From Bacteroidota bacterium (lineage in GTDB: Bacteria > Bacteroidota > Bacteroidia > Chitinophagales > Chitinophagaceae), in contig JAUZOA010000015.1 in the NCBI GenBank assembly GCA_030706685.1, positions 1-64,000 on the forward strand: DNA of 64,000 nt. The letters are read 5' to 3'. The notes beneath the pieces were generated by a model. The model was given only the letters and a program-made list of their open reading frames with translations. It was not told the DNA's origin and did not search any database. Within the stretch, counting starts at the first letter, position 1. Each line of letters opens with the position of its first letter. Below are positions 26,905 to 36,536 of the stretch, piece by piece. A program made the position numbers and the translations under genes.

Positions 26905-29484
26905 ATGAAATATCTTGTCTTATTCTTGTTACCGCTAAGCACGGTAGTATCTGCACAGCAAAATAAGTGGCCGGTAATCAAACATTATGAAGGGAAGTTT
27001 ACAGAAAGGATCGCAATGCCTGTAGGCGGGATCGGTACCGGCAATATTTCTATAGGAGGAAACGGGCAATGGAAAGATGTGGAGATCATGAATAAACCCG
27101 CCATGGGTTTTTATGGAGCGCATAATCCCAAACAAGCGCCATTTTTTATGGTATTTACACAAAATACTAATGGTGAGAAAAAAACAAAGGCATTAATGGG
27201 TCCTGTACCCTTATCTGATTATGCAGGTTCAGAAGGCAGCCGGTCTCCTAACCATGGTTTGCCAAGATTTTCTTCTTCAACGTTTGATGCGGCTTATCCT
27301 TTTGCTGTTGTAAACTTATCGGATACGGATATGCCTGTATCGGCAAAAGCCAAAGTTTTTAATCCCTATATTCCGGGCGATCCGCAAGCAAGCGGAATCC
27401 CTATTGCCGTAATCAGGTATGAAATAACCAACAAAACAAACAAGCCGCTTGAAGTGTCAGTAGCAGGGTCACTGGATAATTTTATAGGCATGGATGGCTC
27501 CGTAGCTGAGATCAGCGGGTGGAACAGCGTTATCTATCCATTGGGAACAAAAAATAACCGTAACACTTTCAGGCAAACAAAAGAGCTGTCGGGAATATAT
27601 ATGACATCGGATAGTGTGGATAAGAATTCAAGGGCATGGGGTACGATTGCTTTAACAACAGAAAGAAATAATCCCGGCGATCTTATCAGTTACCGGACAG
27701 AATTCAATACCAAAGGATGGAATTCAAATATTACCGATCTATGGGATGATTTTTCTGATGATGGGGTATTTAAAGACCTGGCATTTCCTCTTAAGTGGGA
27801 TGATCCGCGGGGAGCATTGGCAGTAAAATTTCATTTGGCAGCCCGGGAAACAAGAACAGTGCAGTTCTTTCTTACCTGGGATTTTCCCAACCGGATGAAC
27901 TGGAGTGACCGGGTAATAGTCGGTAACTATTATTCTACCCGTTATTCAGATGCATGGGATGTAATAGAAAAAACACTTCCCTTATTACCGGCGCTTGAAG
28001 CCAAAACACTTGATTTTGTCAACCTGGTTACGAATAGTGATTACCCGCAGGAAATAAAAGAAGCCGCTTTGTTCAACAGCAGCACGCTCAGGTCACAAAC
28101 TACGTTCAGGGATAAGGAAGGAGATTTTTTTGGATGGGAAGGTGTTTTCGCAGCAACGGGTTCCTGTGATGGCAACTGTACGCATGTATGGAACTATGAA
28201 TATGCTTCACCTTTCTTATTCGGCAGTCTTGCTATGAATATGCGCCAGACAGAATATAAGCATGCATTGAATGATAGTTCCGGTTTAATGAGCTTCAGAG
28301 TTGGTTTGCCCTTTGATAAAAAAAATAATGCTTATATCGCGGCAGCCGATGGCCAGATGGGAACGATCATGAAAGTTTACAGGGAATGGCAATTGTCGGG
28401 CAATGATAGTTTTTTGAAAGACCTGTACCCGGGTGTAAAAAAAGCTTTATCATTTGCCTGGATTGAAAAAGGATGGGATGCCAACAAAGATGGTGTCATG
28501 GAGGGTTGCCAGCATAATACGATGGATATAGAATATTATGGCCCCAATCCTGAAATTGGCTTTTGGTACCTCGGAGCATTAAAAGCCGCTGCTGCTATGG
28601 CGCATTATATGAATGACGCGGTATTTGAGAAAACCTGTACTGAGCTTTTCACAAAAGGCAGCCATTGGATAGATGAAAATATTTTTAATGGAGAATTCTA
28701 TTATCAAAAAATATGGCCGGTAAAAAGTGTTAATGATGTGGCAAAGGGATTGACACTGGGAGCCGGCGCAAAGGATATGTCGAACCCCGAGTTCCAGATA
28801 GGAGAAGGTTGCCTGGTGGATCAATTGGTGGGCCAGAACATGGCCTTTATTTGCGGGTTGGGTTACCTCGCTGATTCCAATCATATAAAAAAATCCTTAT
28901 CCAGTATCTGGAAATACAATCATTTAAAACCTTTCGGAGATCATTTCAACAATATGCGTTCCTATGTACTGGGAGATGAAGCGGGCCTCGTGGTTACTGC
29001 CTATCCCGACCCGGCCAAGAGACCTGCTATACCTCTTTCTTACGGCTTTGAAGCCTGGACAGGCGCTGAATATACTGCTGCCGCAGGAATGTTTTACACA
29101 GGAATGGATAAAGAAGCCGGGCAGGTTATTAAAGATATACGTGACCGGTATGATGGTTTCAAACGTAATCCTTTCAATGAAGAAGAATGTGGTAATCATT
29201 ATGTACGGGCAATGGCCAGTTGGTCCGAAATACTTGCCTTCAGTAAATTCAATTACTCAGGAGTTGATAAAACATTTTCCATCACCACGAAACCCGGCAA
29301 TTATTTTTGGTCGAACGGGTATAGCTGGGGCAATGTCGTCGTCAGCGATAATAAAGTGACGATTGCTGTTCATTATGGAAAACTGGATGTTCAGACAATC
29401 CGGTTGAGTAATGGCAAAGTAGTAAAGCTGAAAAAAATGATGACCCTTGCTGAGAATGATACTTCAGCGTTTATTATTCCGTAA
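26905..29484 (+). CDS. Exported GH116-family glycosidase (DUF608/GBA2-like, 859 aa)
   Basis: A signal peptide (VLFLLPLSTVVSAQ) leads into a beta-sandwich N-terminal domain like that of GBA2 (RIAMPVGGIGTGNISIGGNG). A C-terminal (alpha/alpha)6 DUF608 barrel follows, with the motifs FGWEGVFAATG, CTHVWNYEYASPF and HNTMDIEYYGPNP. By analogy with GBA2 and TxGH116, Glu412 (in WEG) and Asp541 (in NTMDIEYYG) are my candidates for nucleophile and acid/base; this needs an alignment. It is transcribed divergently from the esterase-GHL6 pair across a 200-bp gap, which suggests a shared glycan substrate. Confidence 0.88.
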   Translation: MKYLVLFLLPLSTVVSAQQNKWPVIKHYEGKFTERIAMPVGGIGTGNISIGGNGQWKDVEIMNKPAMGFYGAHNPKQAPFFMVFTQNTNGEKKTKALMGPVPLSDYAGSEGSRSPNHGLPRFSSSTFDAAYPFAVVNLSDTDMPVSAKAKVFNPYIPGDPQASGIPIAVIRYEITNKTNKPLEVSVAGSLDNFIGMDGSVAEISGWNSVIYPLGTKNNRNTFRQTKELSGIYMTSDSVDKNSRAWGTIALTTERNNPGDLISYRTEFNTKGWNSNITDLWDDFSDDGVFKDLAFPLKWDDPRGALAVKFHLAARETRTVQFFLTWDFPNRMNWSDRVIVGNYYSTRYSDAWDVIEKTLPLLPALEAKTLDFVNLVTNSDYPQEIKEAALFNSSTLRSQTTFRDKEGDFFGWEGVFAATGSCDGNCTHVWNYEYASPFLFGSLAMNMRQTEYKHALNDSSGLMSFRVGLPFDKKNNAYIAAADGQMGTIMKVYREWQLSGNDSFLKDLYPGVKKALSFAWIEKGWDANKDGVMEGCQHNTMDIEYYGPNPEIGFWYLGALKAAAAMAHYMNDAVFEKTCTELFTKGSHWIDENIFNGEFYYQKIWPVKSVNDVAKGLTLGAGAKDMSNPEFQIGEGCLVDQLVGQNMAFICGLGYLADSNHIKKSLSSIWKYNHLKPFGDHFNNMRSYVLGDEAGLVVTAYPDPAKRPAIPLSYGFEAWTGAEYTAAAGMFYTGMDKEAGQVIKDIRDRYDGFKRNPFNEEECGNHYVRAMASWSEILAFSKFNYSGVDKTFSITTKPGNYFWSNGYSWGNVVVSDNKVTIAVHYGKLDVQTIRLSNGKVVKLKKMMTLAENDTSAFIIP

Positions 29485-29562
29485 GCTTTTCATGGCAATT
29501 GAAATCGGTGCAGAGATAAAACGAGGTGAAATCAATAAAGACTTCTTGTCTACCCGGGATCT

Positions 29563-29951
29563 ATTGCCGTCAGGGTAAATTTTGATTTCTTGTTTACAGT
29601 AATATGACTTGCACGATACGTTCCGGAACATTGAGCACTCAAATGAATTAACTACCTGTAATATGAGATTGTCGCAAAAGTTGTTTATTTCACGCAAAGT
29701 ATCCAAATCAGCCTTCGGCCGATGTTTCCATTATTATAACTTGAATTTTTAGCTCATTGATTTTCAATGGCAAGAATTCAAGTTCTATAGTAGGCGCTAA
29801 GGAGCAAAGGACGCAAAGTTTAAGACTCCCTTTGCGCTGCGTTAACTCTGCGTCTTTGCGGGAATTTTTCTTTTCTGATCTTCTGAAACTGTCTCATCAT
29901 GCAAGTCATATTACTATAAATAAGAAATCATAATTTTTGCCGGGCAGCAAT
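29563..29951. repeat. MITE-like element with long imperfect terminal inverted repeats
   Basis: A 30-bp segment at 29584-29613 (starting GATTTCTTGTTTACAG) matches the reverse complement of 29900-29929 with two mismatches. Weaker matching extends both arms to about 50 bp (29563 and 29951). Inside lies a second inverted repeat, AACTTGAATT at 29738-29747 with AATTCAAGTT at 29775-29784. GCAAAG/CTTTGC phrases occur around 29808-29865. There is no transposase and no coding frame. This fits a non-autonomous miniature element or a structured intergenic repeat family. Confidence 0.7.
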
Positions 29952-30032
29952 GATTTCTCTCCAGATAGCTATCGGGACTACTTTTCATAATGAGTTACAA
30001 CCTTTCGGGTACTAAATTCATTTCCTCTTTTA

Positions 30033-31196
30033 TTAATTAACCTCCAGTTGATCTTTTGACGGCAATTTGGGAAAGACACCATGCGGTTCTGTTTGATACC
30101 AGAACACAACAGAGGCAATATCATCCTGCAAAGGCAGGTATCTTCCTCCATCTCTCCAGCCCAATGCCTGTATGGTTACTTTTAGATTCTTCTCGAACCG
30201 GATGGGGTCGGTGATATGCCAGCGATAAAGACCGAATCGTTGCTGCACATCATAATGACCATCACCTCTTATTACCTGGTGTAAACCTGAATAAGGTGTA
30301 GAAAATTCAGTGTAATTAGTTTCGGTGATACCCTGTACATTTTTCTTTTTTGTATCAAAATCATAAGAGCCGCAGAAATAGTCTTCAGTTCCTGTACCGC
30401 AGATCGTAGGAAATTCAGTATCGCCATCCATAAAGAATTTGATTTCTCCCTCACCCCACCAACCATTATTATGTACACCCCAGGCGATATAGGTCCCGAC
30501 ATATTGACCTTTGCCCCTGATGCTGTCTGCTAATACGTAATTCTGTTTATACGGCAACGGGTTCGTTCTTCTGAATTGCGCATGAAAATAAGCCGCGTCA
30601 TTGGGTACTTCAGTTAAAATATAATCTACCTGGTAATACACGACCATATCTTTTTCGTCAATATTTTCCAGAGTGATACGGCATTTCTTTCTAAAAGGCA
30701 TCGGCCAATAACAATTAAAAGCGCTGCCCGGATTCACACAGACTGCCACAGAATTTAAGGATGAATATCGCCCCCAACCCATCCCAAAAAAATCTCCTAC
30801 CGGCACTTCCACCGAAGGAGTTGTTTCATCATCCCAGTAAAACCGAAGGATGGAATAGCGCCAATTACCTGTGGGCGTCATCCAGATATGTTGTATACAG
30901 CCGGCACTATCTATTTGAGCAATGGTGAAAGTTGATTTGGCTTTGATCACAACACTGGGACTAACCTTCCATCCCTGGCCAAGTTCCCTTGACGCGCCGG
31001 AGCCTGTCCCTGAAGTGGCCATTCCCCCTTTGCCTTTACCGCCGTTAAAATTCTCGGGGCTGATAGAACGGCTCTTCGCATCTGACAAACGAAAAAGATT
31101 ACTCATGTTGCTTTCCATACCATTGAATTTACCGGCTTGTTGCGCACAGGCAGAAACGGTAATATATAAACAAGCAAGCAAGGTCATCTTTTTCAT
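30033..31196 (-). CDS. Exported DUF2961 protein, GH172-type (387 aa)
   Basis: The signal peptide is MKKMTLLACLYITVSACAQ. DUF2961 motifs are present: IQHIWMTPTGNWR, VPVGDFFGMGWGRY, WWGEGEIKFFMDGD and GTGTEDYF. GH172 enzymes act on furanosides (difructose anhydride, alpha-D-arabinofuranoside, alpha-D-fructofuranoside) with two Glu residues. Glu249 or Glu251 in GEGE and Glu271 in GTGTED are the expected pair. It follows the DUF6786 gene with a 149-bp gap on the same strand. The substrate cannot be told from the sequence. Confidence 0.9.
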   Translation of the reverse strand: MKKMTLLACLYITVSACAQQAGKFNGMESNMSNLFRLSDAKSRSISPENFNGGKGKGGMATSGTGSGASRELGQGWKVSPSVVIKAKSTFTIAQIDSAGCIQHIWMTPTGNWRYSILRFYWDDETTPSVEVPVGDFFGMGWGRYSSLNSVAVCVNPGSAFNCYWPMPFRKKCRITLENIDEKDMVVYYQVDYILTEVPNDAAYFHAQFRRTNPLPYKQNYVLADSIRGKGQYVGTYIAWGVHNNGWWGEGEIKFFMDGDTEFPTICGTGTEDYFCGSYDFDTKKKNVQGITETNYTEFSTPYSGLHQVIRGDGHYDVQQRFGLYRWHITDPIRFEKNLKVTIQALGWRDGGRYLPLQDDIASVVFWYQTEPHGVFPKLPSKDQLEVN

Positions 31197-31345
31197 ACTG
31201 TTGGTTTTTAAAATTTAATCATTAAATAAATCACCGCTTTTTGGTACCCGGGGACATTATCATTTTGCTCATTGGCAATTTCCATAAAAGTATACAATCA
31301 ACAAAAGCCCGGATATCCATTTTAAACATGCAATAGCCCTTTCAT

Positions 31346-32569
31346 TTATTTTGCCGGAAATGCGTTTTTAATTTGATTAATACTAACACCGAGAAGTTTT
31401 TGTGTTATCATATCTAACCCCTTTTCATCACCGGCAAAATGAAAGACACTATGATTGTGGGTAAGTGACTGACCGGGTTGCAGGAATGCTGCCGGCGACA
31501 CACTCTCCAGTTCATAAAAAGGGCCCATCTGGCTGCCATCCGGTAATGGCCCGTCATTATACGAATTGACCGCATCCCCGCTGAAAGGTGGTTTGCTCGT
31601 GTTCCACTCCTGGTTGAGATAGGGAGCATTATTATCTATATCAAAATAGATAACGGTAAGCATTTTCTTTTCTATATCATAACTTGCCGCAACGTTTTTT
31701 GCCCGCGAAGGATGAATGCCAAGCTTGCCTCTCATCTTTCCATCGGCTTTGAAAAAAAGAACGGAGCCTTCCATCTTTAACCTGTCTGCAGGTATTTCAC
31801 CAAAATAATCGGTAGTAGCGGGTTTTGCTTTTCTATCCGTGCTGTCTTCCTTATAAGGTATTACTACTACCGTGGCAGGTGATGGATTAAACATATCGAG
31901 CATCCAGAGGCAAGGCATACCGGTTGATTCTGTCCAGGCTTGCTGACCGGTATTCGTTAACCTGTTCTCCGACCTGTAGCCAACTACTTTGACTGCGCTA
32001 TCGGTTGGCATATTCAATAAAACCATGATCTCTTGCCTGTTCATTATCGTTATGCTCCGGTTAACCATAATATTGAGTAAGGTTCCCGCGTAATTCACCA
32101 ATTGCATATTTTTTTGAAGGCCAACGGAAATAGTATCCTGCTTTACCAATTCCCAGGGCTCAGTATCAAAAGCGGCAGGTGTTTTCCAGTTGGCGAACTC
32201 CATTTTCACGTCTTTGGAAAAGAACAAAGAAAATTTTCCTCCCTCCGGTCCAAGCCATAAACGGTTCTCTCCGCCATAAGCATTAATGTGAGGGTCTGTA
32301 TTTGTATCAAATGCCTTATAATGAATCCAGCCGAAACTGGTTCCTTCTTTTCCTTCCGCGGTAGAGGTAAAAACTTTCGCCTGGTATTTAGGGGAAACGA
32401 CGACCTGCGCTTCACCGCTTTTCAATACGATAACGCTATCATGTTTTTGCAGGAAAGCAAGATCATACCCGAATGATCCTTTTGGATAATCCATTTTTGT
32501 TGTGGGTGAAGGATTGGAACAGCCTGCTAGCAAGATACAGAAAACAGGGATGTATACTACTTGTTTCAT
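31346..32569 (-). CDS. DUF6786-family lipoprotein (407 aa)
   Basis: The N-terminus carries a lipobox (CILLAGCSNPS), which predicts a lipid-anchored exported protein. The body is beta-rich with phrases such as AYGGENRLWLGPEGG and SGEAQVVVSP, known to me from proteins annotated DUF6786 in Bacteroidota glycan-use regions. An aldose-epimerase-like fold is possible. It is encoded just upstream of the GH172 gene, so a role in handling the same sugar is plausible. No catalytic residues can be named. Confidence 0.75.
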   Translation of the reverse strand: MKQVVYIPVFCILLAGCSNPSPTTKMDYPKGSFGYDLAFLQKHDSVIVLKSGEAQVVVSPKYQAKVFTSTAEGKEGTSFGWIHYKAFDTNTDPHINAYGGENRLWLGPEGGKFSLFFSKDVKMEFANWKTPAAFDTEPWELVKQDTISVGLQKNMQLVNYAGTLLNIMVNRSITIMNRQEIMVLLNMPTDSAVKVVGYRSENRLTNTGQQAWTESTGMPCLWMLDMFNPSPATVVVIPYKEDSTDRKAKPATTDYFGEIPADRLKMEGSVLFFKADGKMRGKLGIHPSRAKNVAASYDIEKKMLTVIYFDIDNNAPYLNQEWNTSKPPFSGDAVNSYNDGPLPDGSQMGPFYELESVSPAAFLQPGQSLTHNHSVFHFAGDEKGLDMITQKLLGVSINQIKNAFPAK

Positions 32570-32909
32570 GATGGCAGTCGTTTTTATTTTAGCAATGGGA
32601 ACTTGTCCGGGAAGTTGAGCATTTAAAATTAATGATAAAATTCCAGGAACATGTCAAGTCCTGAATGCTGTCAGCGATAGGAACAAAGTTCATTACCTTA
32701 TGGAAAATTATCCTGTGAAGTAAGAAATGGAGAAGGCATCTGCATTATCTTCTTTTTCTCCACGAGTACCCCGGCTCTTCGTAGTCTTCTGTCTCCTAAC
32801 AACCTCTCCGGGCTTTCAAGCATTCTCCGTATGTCTCCGATTACAGGGCAACTTTAATGACAAATGCAAATAGCGGGTATAAAAGGATCTGACAAGTTAT
32901 TTTATCAGT
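32570..32909. other. Intergenic region, nothing recognised
   Basis: These 340 bp carry the promoter side of the DUF6786 gene and the 3' flank of the cytochrome gene. I found no frame, repeat or convincing terminator hairpin. Confidence 0.4.
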
Positions 32910-33551
32910 TCACCTATCCGGTAAAAAAGCGCCGTTATCAATCCATAGCCGGAATTGTTTTGTAAATTCTTCATAAGAAAGTGGAGGCGGGTTCCTTCCT
33001 TCGCCCGGATTCCATGCTCCCGCTACAAGCCCGTTATTGGCAATATAATTTTTCAAATCCTCAATTGTTTTATTACCATTTTCAGCAGTGTCCAGCAGTT
33101 GAGCGGCAAGTTCTCTTGCTGCTCTTCCCTGGAATATCATTTTCATGTTGGCCGGAGGCATGTGCCAGTCCGGGTTCCCGGGCGGCTTGTTGAGGCCCGG
33201 TGTATTTTTATCCATGTGGCAGTTGGCACATTTTGATGCATACATACCTCTGCCATCCTCTCCTCTTTTTACCCTTTGTCCATGCAGGTGGCTGTCTTCG
33301 CCCACCAACGGAACATCACCGGAAGGATGGCAGTTCATGCAACGCGGGCTCATCAATACCTTGTACACTTCCAGGAACGCTTTTTTAGAAACCAGGCTGT
33401 CTGTTTCATTTATCAGCATACCTGCAGGGCACAGGTTTGTATGATTATTTTTTTTGAATGAGGCAGTAAAAGAATATATCCCCATCACCATCAGTAAAAC
33501 AATAATATTCTTTTGGCCTGCCAATATTATTGTAAAATATTTTTTTGTCAT
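32910..33551 (-). CDS. Membrane-anchored dihaem c-type cytochrome (213 aa)
   Basis: The ATG at 33551 is chosen (MTKKYFTIILAGQKN), directly before a hydrophobic anchor (IIVLLMVMGIYSFTA). Two haem-binding motifs are visible: C71-M-N-C-H75 and C108-A-N-C-H112, with candidate axial Met residues in WHMPPANMKM. It lies 125 bp downstream of the molybdopterin subunit gene, so it is the likely electron acceptor for that periplasmic hydroxylase. Comparable cytochrome genes accompany isoquinoline-oxidoreductase-type enzymes in other bacteria. Confidence 0.85.
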   Translation of the reverse strand: MTKKYFTIILAGQKNIIVLLMVMGIYSFTASFKKNNHTNLCPAGMLINETDSLVSKKAFLEVYKVLMSPRCMNCHPSGDVPLVGEDSHLHGQRVKRGEDGRGMYASKCANCHMDKNTPGLNKPPGNPDWHMPPANMKMIFQGRAARELAAQLLDTAENGNKTIEDLKNYIANNGLVAGAWNPGEGRNPPPLSYEEFTKQFRLWIDNGAFLPDR

Positions 33552-33676
33552 TTCAACGAATTGGTATCGATAAACAGAAGCCTGTTTTATTGCTGAATAG
33601 CCTTCATGCGGCAAAGGCTGTGACTGCCAAAACCCGGTAATCAGTCAACAGCATGACCACAAAAAATATATTTATT

Positions 33677-35824
33677 CTATGCTTTAAAATTAATTTCACC
33701 AAAGGGCAGTTGCCTGATGCGTTTGCCGCAGGCAGCAAATACAGCATTAGCAACAGCCGGCGCTACCGGAGGCATACCCGGTTCACCAATACCGCCCATT
33801 TTTTCTGTACTTTCTACGATATGCACTTCAATTTCGGCCGGTGATTCATTTAACCGCAGCACCCGGTAGTCATCAAAATTAGTTTGTTGCACTACACCAT
33901 TTTTAAAACTGATGACGCTATACAACGTCGCCGATAATCCAAAGTTAACGCAGCTCTCCATCTGCGCCTTTATTCCATCAGGGTTTACCGCCAGGCCGCA
34001 ATCAATGGCAATAGTTACCTTATGTACTTTTACTAACCCGTTTTCATCCAGCGACACTTCGGCCACTTCTGCAGCGTAACTGCCGAAACTTTCGTGCATG
34101 GCTACTCCGTGGAAATGTCCTTTCGGAAGAGGCTTGCCCCAGCCTGCTTTTTCTGCTACTGTATTCAGCACTTTCAGGTTTCTTTCTTTCCCTTTCAGTA
34201 GTCTTCTCCTGTATTCAACAGGATCTTTACCTGCATTATGCGCCAGTTCATCCATCAGTGTTTCCATGACAAAAGCCGTGTGAGTGTTGCCTACTGATCT
34301 GAACCACAATACAGGAATATTTATTTTGGGTGAATGCAGACCCACATAATAATTAGGTATTGCATTTAAGTAAGGAGAATCTGAAATGCCTTCTGTAGAA
34401 GCTCCTGCCTCAGGATCCCCCACTAATGTTTGGCCAACAGCAATGTGGTGCCATGCCAAAGGCATTCCGTTGGTATCTGTGCCGATAGTAGCACGGTGAA
34501 GAAAAGATGGCCTGTAATAAGCAGCCTGCATATCATCCTCTCTTGTCCATACCATTTTTATAGGCTTGCCGGAAGCCTTTGCAATTTGTGCGGCTTCGCT
34601 TACAAAGTCTGTATCAGGATTTCCTCTTCTTCCAAAACCGCCGCCCAAAAACATCGTGTGTACTTTAACCTGTTCTTGTTTCAGGCCCAATATTTTTGCC
34701 GCCGCCGCCTGTTCCATTCCGGGAGCCTGGGTGCCTGTCCATATGTCGCATTTATCGCCATCCACTTTTATAGTACAGTTAAGCGGCTCCATGGTAGCAT
34801 GTGCCAGGTAAGGAAAAGTATATTCAGCTTCAATTATTTTGGCAGCCTGCTTCATAGCAGTTGGAACATCACCTGCTTTGGCAACAGATTTCCCGTCTGT
34901 GTCTGCCAGTTTTTTAAAATTGGCTAATTGTGTAATGCTGTCAACATTTATATTTTCGCCAGGGTCCCATTCCACCTGTAATGCTTTTTTACCCTGCAGG
35001 GCTGTCCAAAAATTTTGCGCTATTACTGCTATACCGTTAGGTATTTTCACTACCTGCACTACCCCCTTGACCAGTTTGGTTTTGCTGTCATCAAATGATT
35101 TTACTTTACCGCCAAACACCGGCGGATGTGCCACTACTGCAGTCAGCAAACCTTCAAACTGCACATCTATTCCAAACAAAGCTTTGCCATTCACTTTTGC
35201 AGGAGCATCCAATCTTTTTATTCCTTTACCAATATACTTCCATTGTTCTTTTGTCCTGAGGGGTATATCAGTCAGTGGTGGTAGTGTTGCGGCGCTGTCA
35301 GCAAGCTGGCCATAACTTAATTTTTTATTTCCCGAGAATACAAAACCGTTTTCCGTTTTGCATGCACTGGCAGGCAGACCCCATTTCTTTGCTGCGGCCT
35401 GCACCAGTAATATCCTGGCCGCAGCGCCTGCTTTCCGGTAACGGTCAAATTCAGACCAGGTAGTAGAGGAGCCTCCTGTAGCCTGTATACCCCATGCCGT
35501 GTGGCCATAAGCTTTATCAGCAGGTGCATGTTCCACTATAATATTTTTCCAGTCCGCATCCAGTTCTTCTGCAATAAGCATCGTCAAAGTTGTCCAGATG
35601 CCCTGCCCCATTTCAGTATGGGCCAGCAGTACTTTTATAGTATTATCCGATCCTACCTGTAAAAAAGCATTGGGTATAAAAACAGATTCACCCTCATCGT
35701 TGTCAAAAATTGTTCTCTTCCTGCCGGAATAAGCCGGGATCATAAATGAAATGATAAGCCCACCGCCAACAAGACCGCTTGTCCTGATAAAACTACGGCG
35801 GCTGATATTTTTTAAATTTTTCAT
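33677..35824 (-). CDS. Molybdopterin-binding subunit, isoquinoline 1-oxidoreductase beta type (715 aa)
   Basis: A twin-arginine signal ([17 protein letters not shown]) precedes the xanthine-dehydrogenase-type molybdenum cofactor domains. Landmarks are [54 protein letters not shown] and [19 protein letters not shown]. The last carries the conserved Glu near the active site. The length of about 700 residues fits the IorB group rather than the 900-residue cytosolic enzymes. It overlaps the iron-sulfur subunit gene by four bases. The product is a periplasmic hydroxylase or aldehyde oxidoreductase; the substrate is unknown. Confidence 0.93.
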   Translation of the reverse strand: MKNLKNISRRSFIRTSGLVGGGLIISFMIPAYSGRKRTIFDNDEGESVFIPNAFLQVGSDNTIKVLLAHTEMGQGIWTTLTMLIAEELDADWKNIIVEHAPADKAYGHTAWGIQATGGSSTTWSEFDRYRKAGAAARILLVQAAAKKWGLPASACKTENGFVFSGNKKLSYGQLADSAATLPPLTDIPLRTKEQWKYIGKGIKRLDAPAKVNGKALFGIDVQFEGLLTAVVAHPPVFGGKVKSFDDSKTKLVKGVVQVVKIPNGIAVIAQNFWTALQGKKALQVEWDPGENINVDSITQLANFKKLADTDGKSVAKAGDVPTAMKQAAKIIEAEYTFPYLAHATMEPLNCTIKVDGDKCDIWTGTQAPGMEQAAAAKILGLKQEQVKVHTMFLGGGFGRRGNPDTDFVSEAAQIAKASGKPIKMVWTREDDMQAAYYRPSFLHRATIGTDTNGMPLAWHHIAVGQTLVGDPEAGASTEGISDSPYLNAIPNYYVGLHSPKINIPVLWFRSVGNTHTAFVMETLMDELAHNAGKDPVEYRRRLLKGKERNLKVLNTVAEKAGWGKPLPKGHFHGVAMHESFGSYAAEVAEVSLDENGLVKVHKVTIAIDCGLAVNPDGIKAQMESCVNFGLSATLYSVISFKNGVVQQTNFDDYRVLRLNESPAEIEVHIVESTEKMGGIGEPGMPPVAPAVANAVFAACGKRIRQLPFGEINFKA

Positions 35825-36291
35825 TTGTTACCTCCTTGTTTTTGTAAGCCGGCGGCTATATGAATGGCTTTCCGGATGCGGGGATAGGTACCACACCGGC
35901 AGATATTTCCTGACATGGCATCATCAATATCCTCATCAGTGGGATTGGGTTTTTCTTTTAACAACACCGCGGCAGCCATCAACTGGCCCGACTGGCAATA
36001 GCCGCATTGCGGCGTATCTGCTTCCAGCCAGGCAATTTGCAGCGGATGGCTGTTATCAGGCGAAAGTCCTTCAATGGTAGTAATGTTTTTACCGGCGGCT
36101 TTTGATACGGGTGTTATGCAGGATTTTATTGCTTCACCATTCAGATGAATGGTACAGGCGCCGCACTGCGCTATACCGCAACCATATTTTGTTCCCGTTA
36201 AACCAATGACATCCCTGATCACCCAGAGCAGGGGCATATCCTCTGGCACATCCACGTCATATTTTTTTTGATTTACTGTTAACTGTATCAT
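35821..36291 (-). CDS. [2Fe-2S] subunit, isoquinoline 1-oxidoreductase alpha type (156 aa)
   Basis: Both iron-sulfur domains are intact: the plant-ferredoxin-like site ([17 protein letters not shown] with a later SCITPV) and the helical site ([23 protein letters not shown]). The protein lacks a signal and is presumably carried across the membrane with the Tat-targeted large subunit. Its stop overlaps the start of the molybdopterin subunit (ATGA), so the order is iron-sulfur subunit, molybdenum subunit, cytochrome. Confidence 0.94.
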   Translation of the reverse strand: MIQLTVNQKKYDVDVPEDMPLLWVIRDVIGLTGTKYGCGIAQCGACTIHLNGEAIKSCITPVSKAAGKNITTIEGLSPDNSHPLQIAWLEADTPQCGYCQSGQLMAAAVLLKEKPNPTDEDIDDAMSGNICRCGTYPRIRKAIHIAAGLQKQGGNK

Positions 36292-36536
36292 GTGCAGTTG
36301 TTTTGAAAAATGAACAAACTTATTTTTTGCAGAGCCTTCCGGGAAATGAACACTTGTATTTAATGGCTCGAAGGAGTTACGTTAGGAAATTTACACTATT
36401 ATCCTGGAAAGTTTTGAATTTATTATCTACAGTTGACATCTTTCGTTTACGCCTTTTGGTGTTTCCCGGCAAATTGCAGCGGCCCGATCATTTTCTTCCC
36501 GGCCAAATCCTTATCTTAGACCGTAAGCTTCTTATT

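Noticed and set aside
36303-36536. N-terminal extension of the BNR-repeat protein
   Set aside because: The stretch before the ATG at 36537 is not protein-like and would bury the clear signal peptide.
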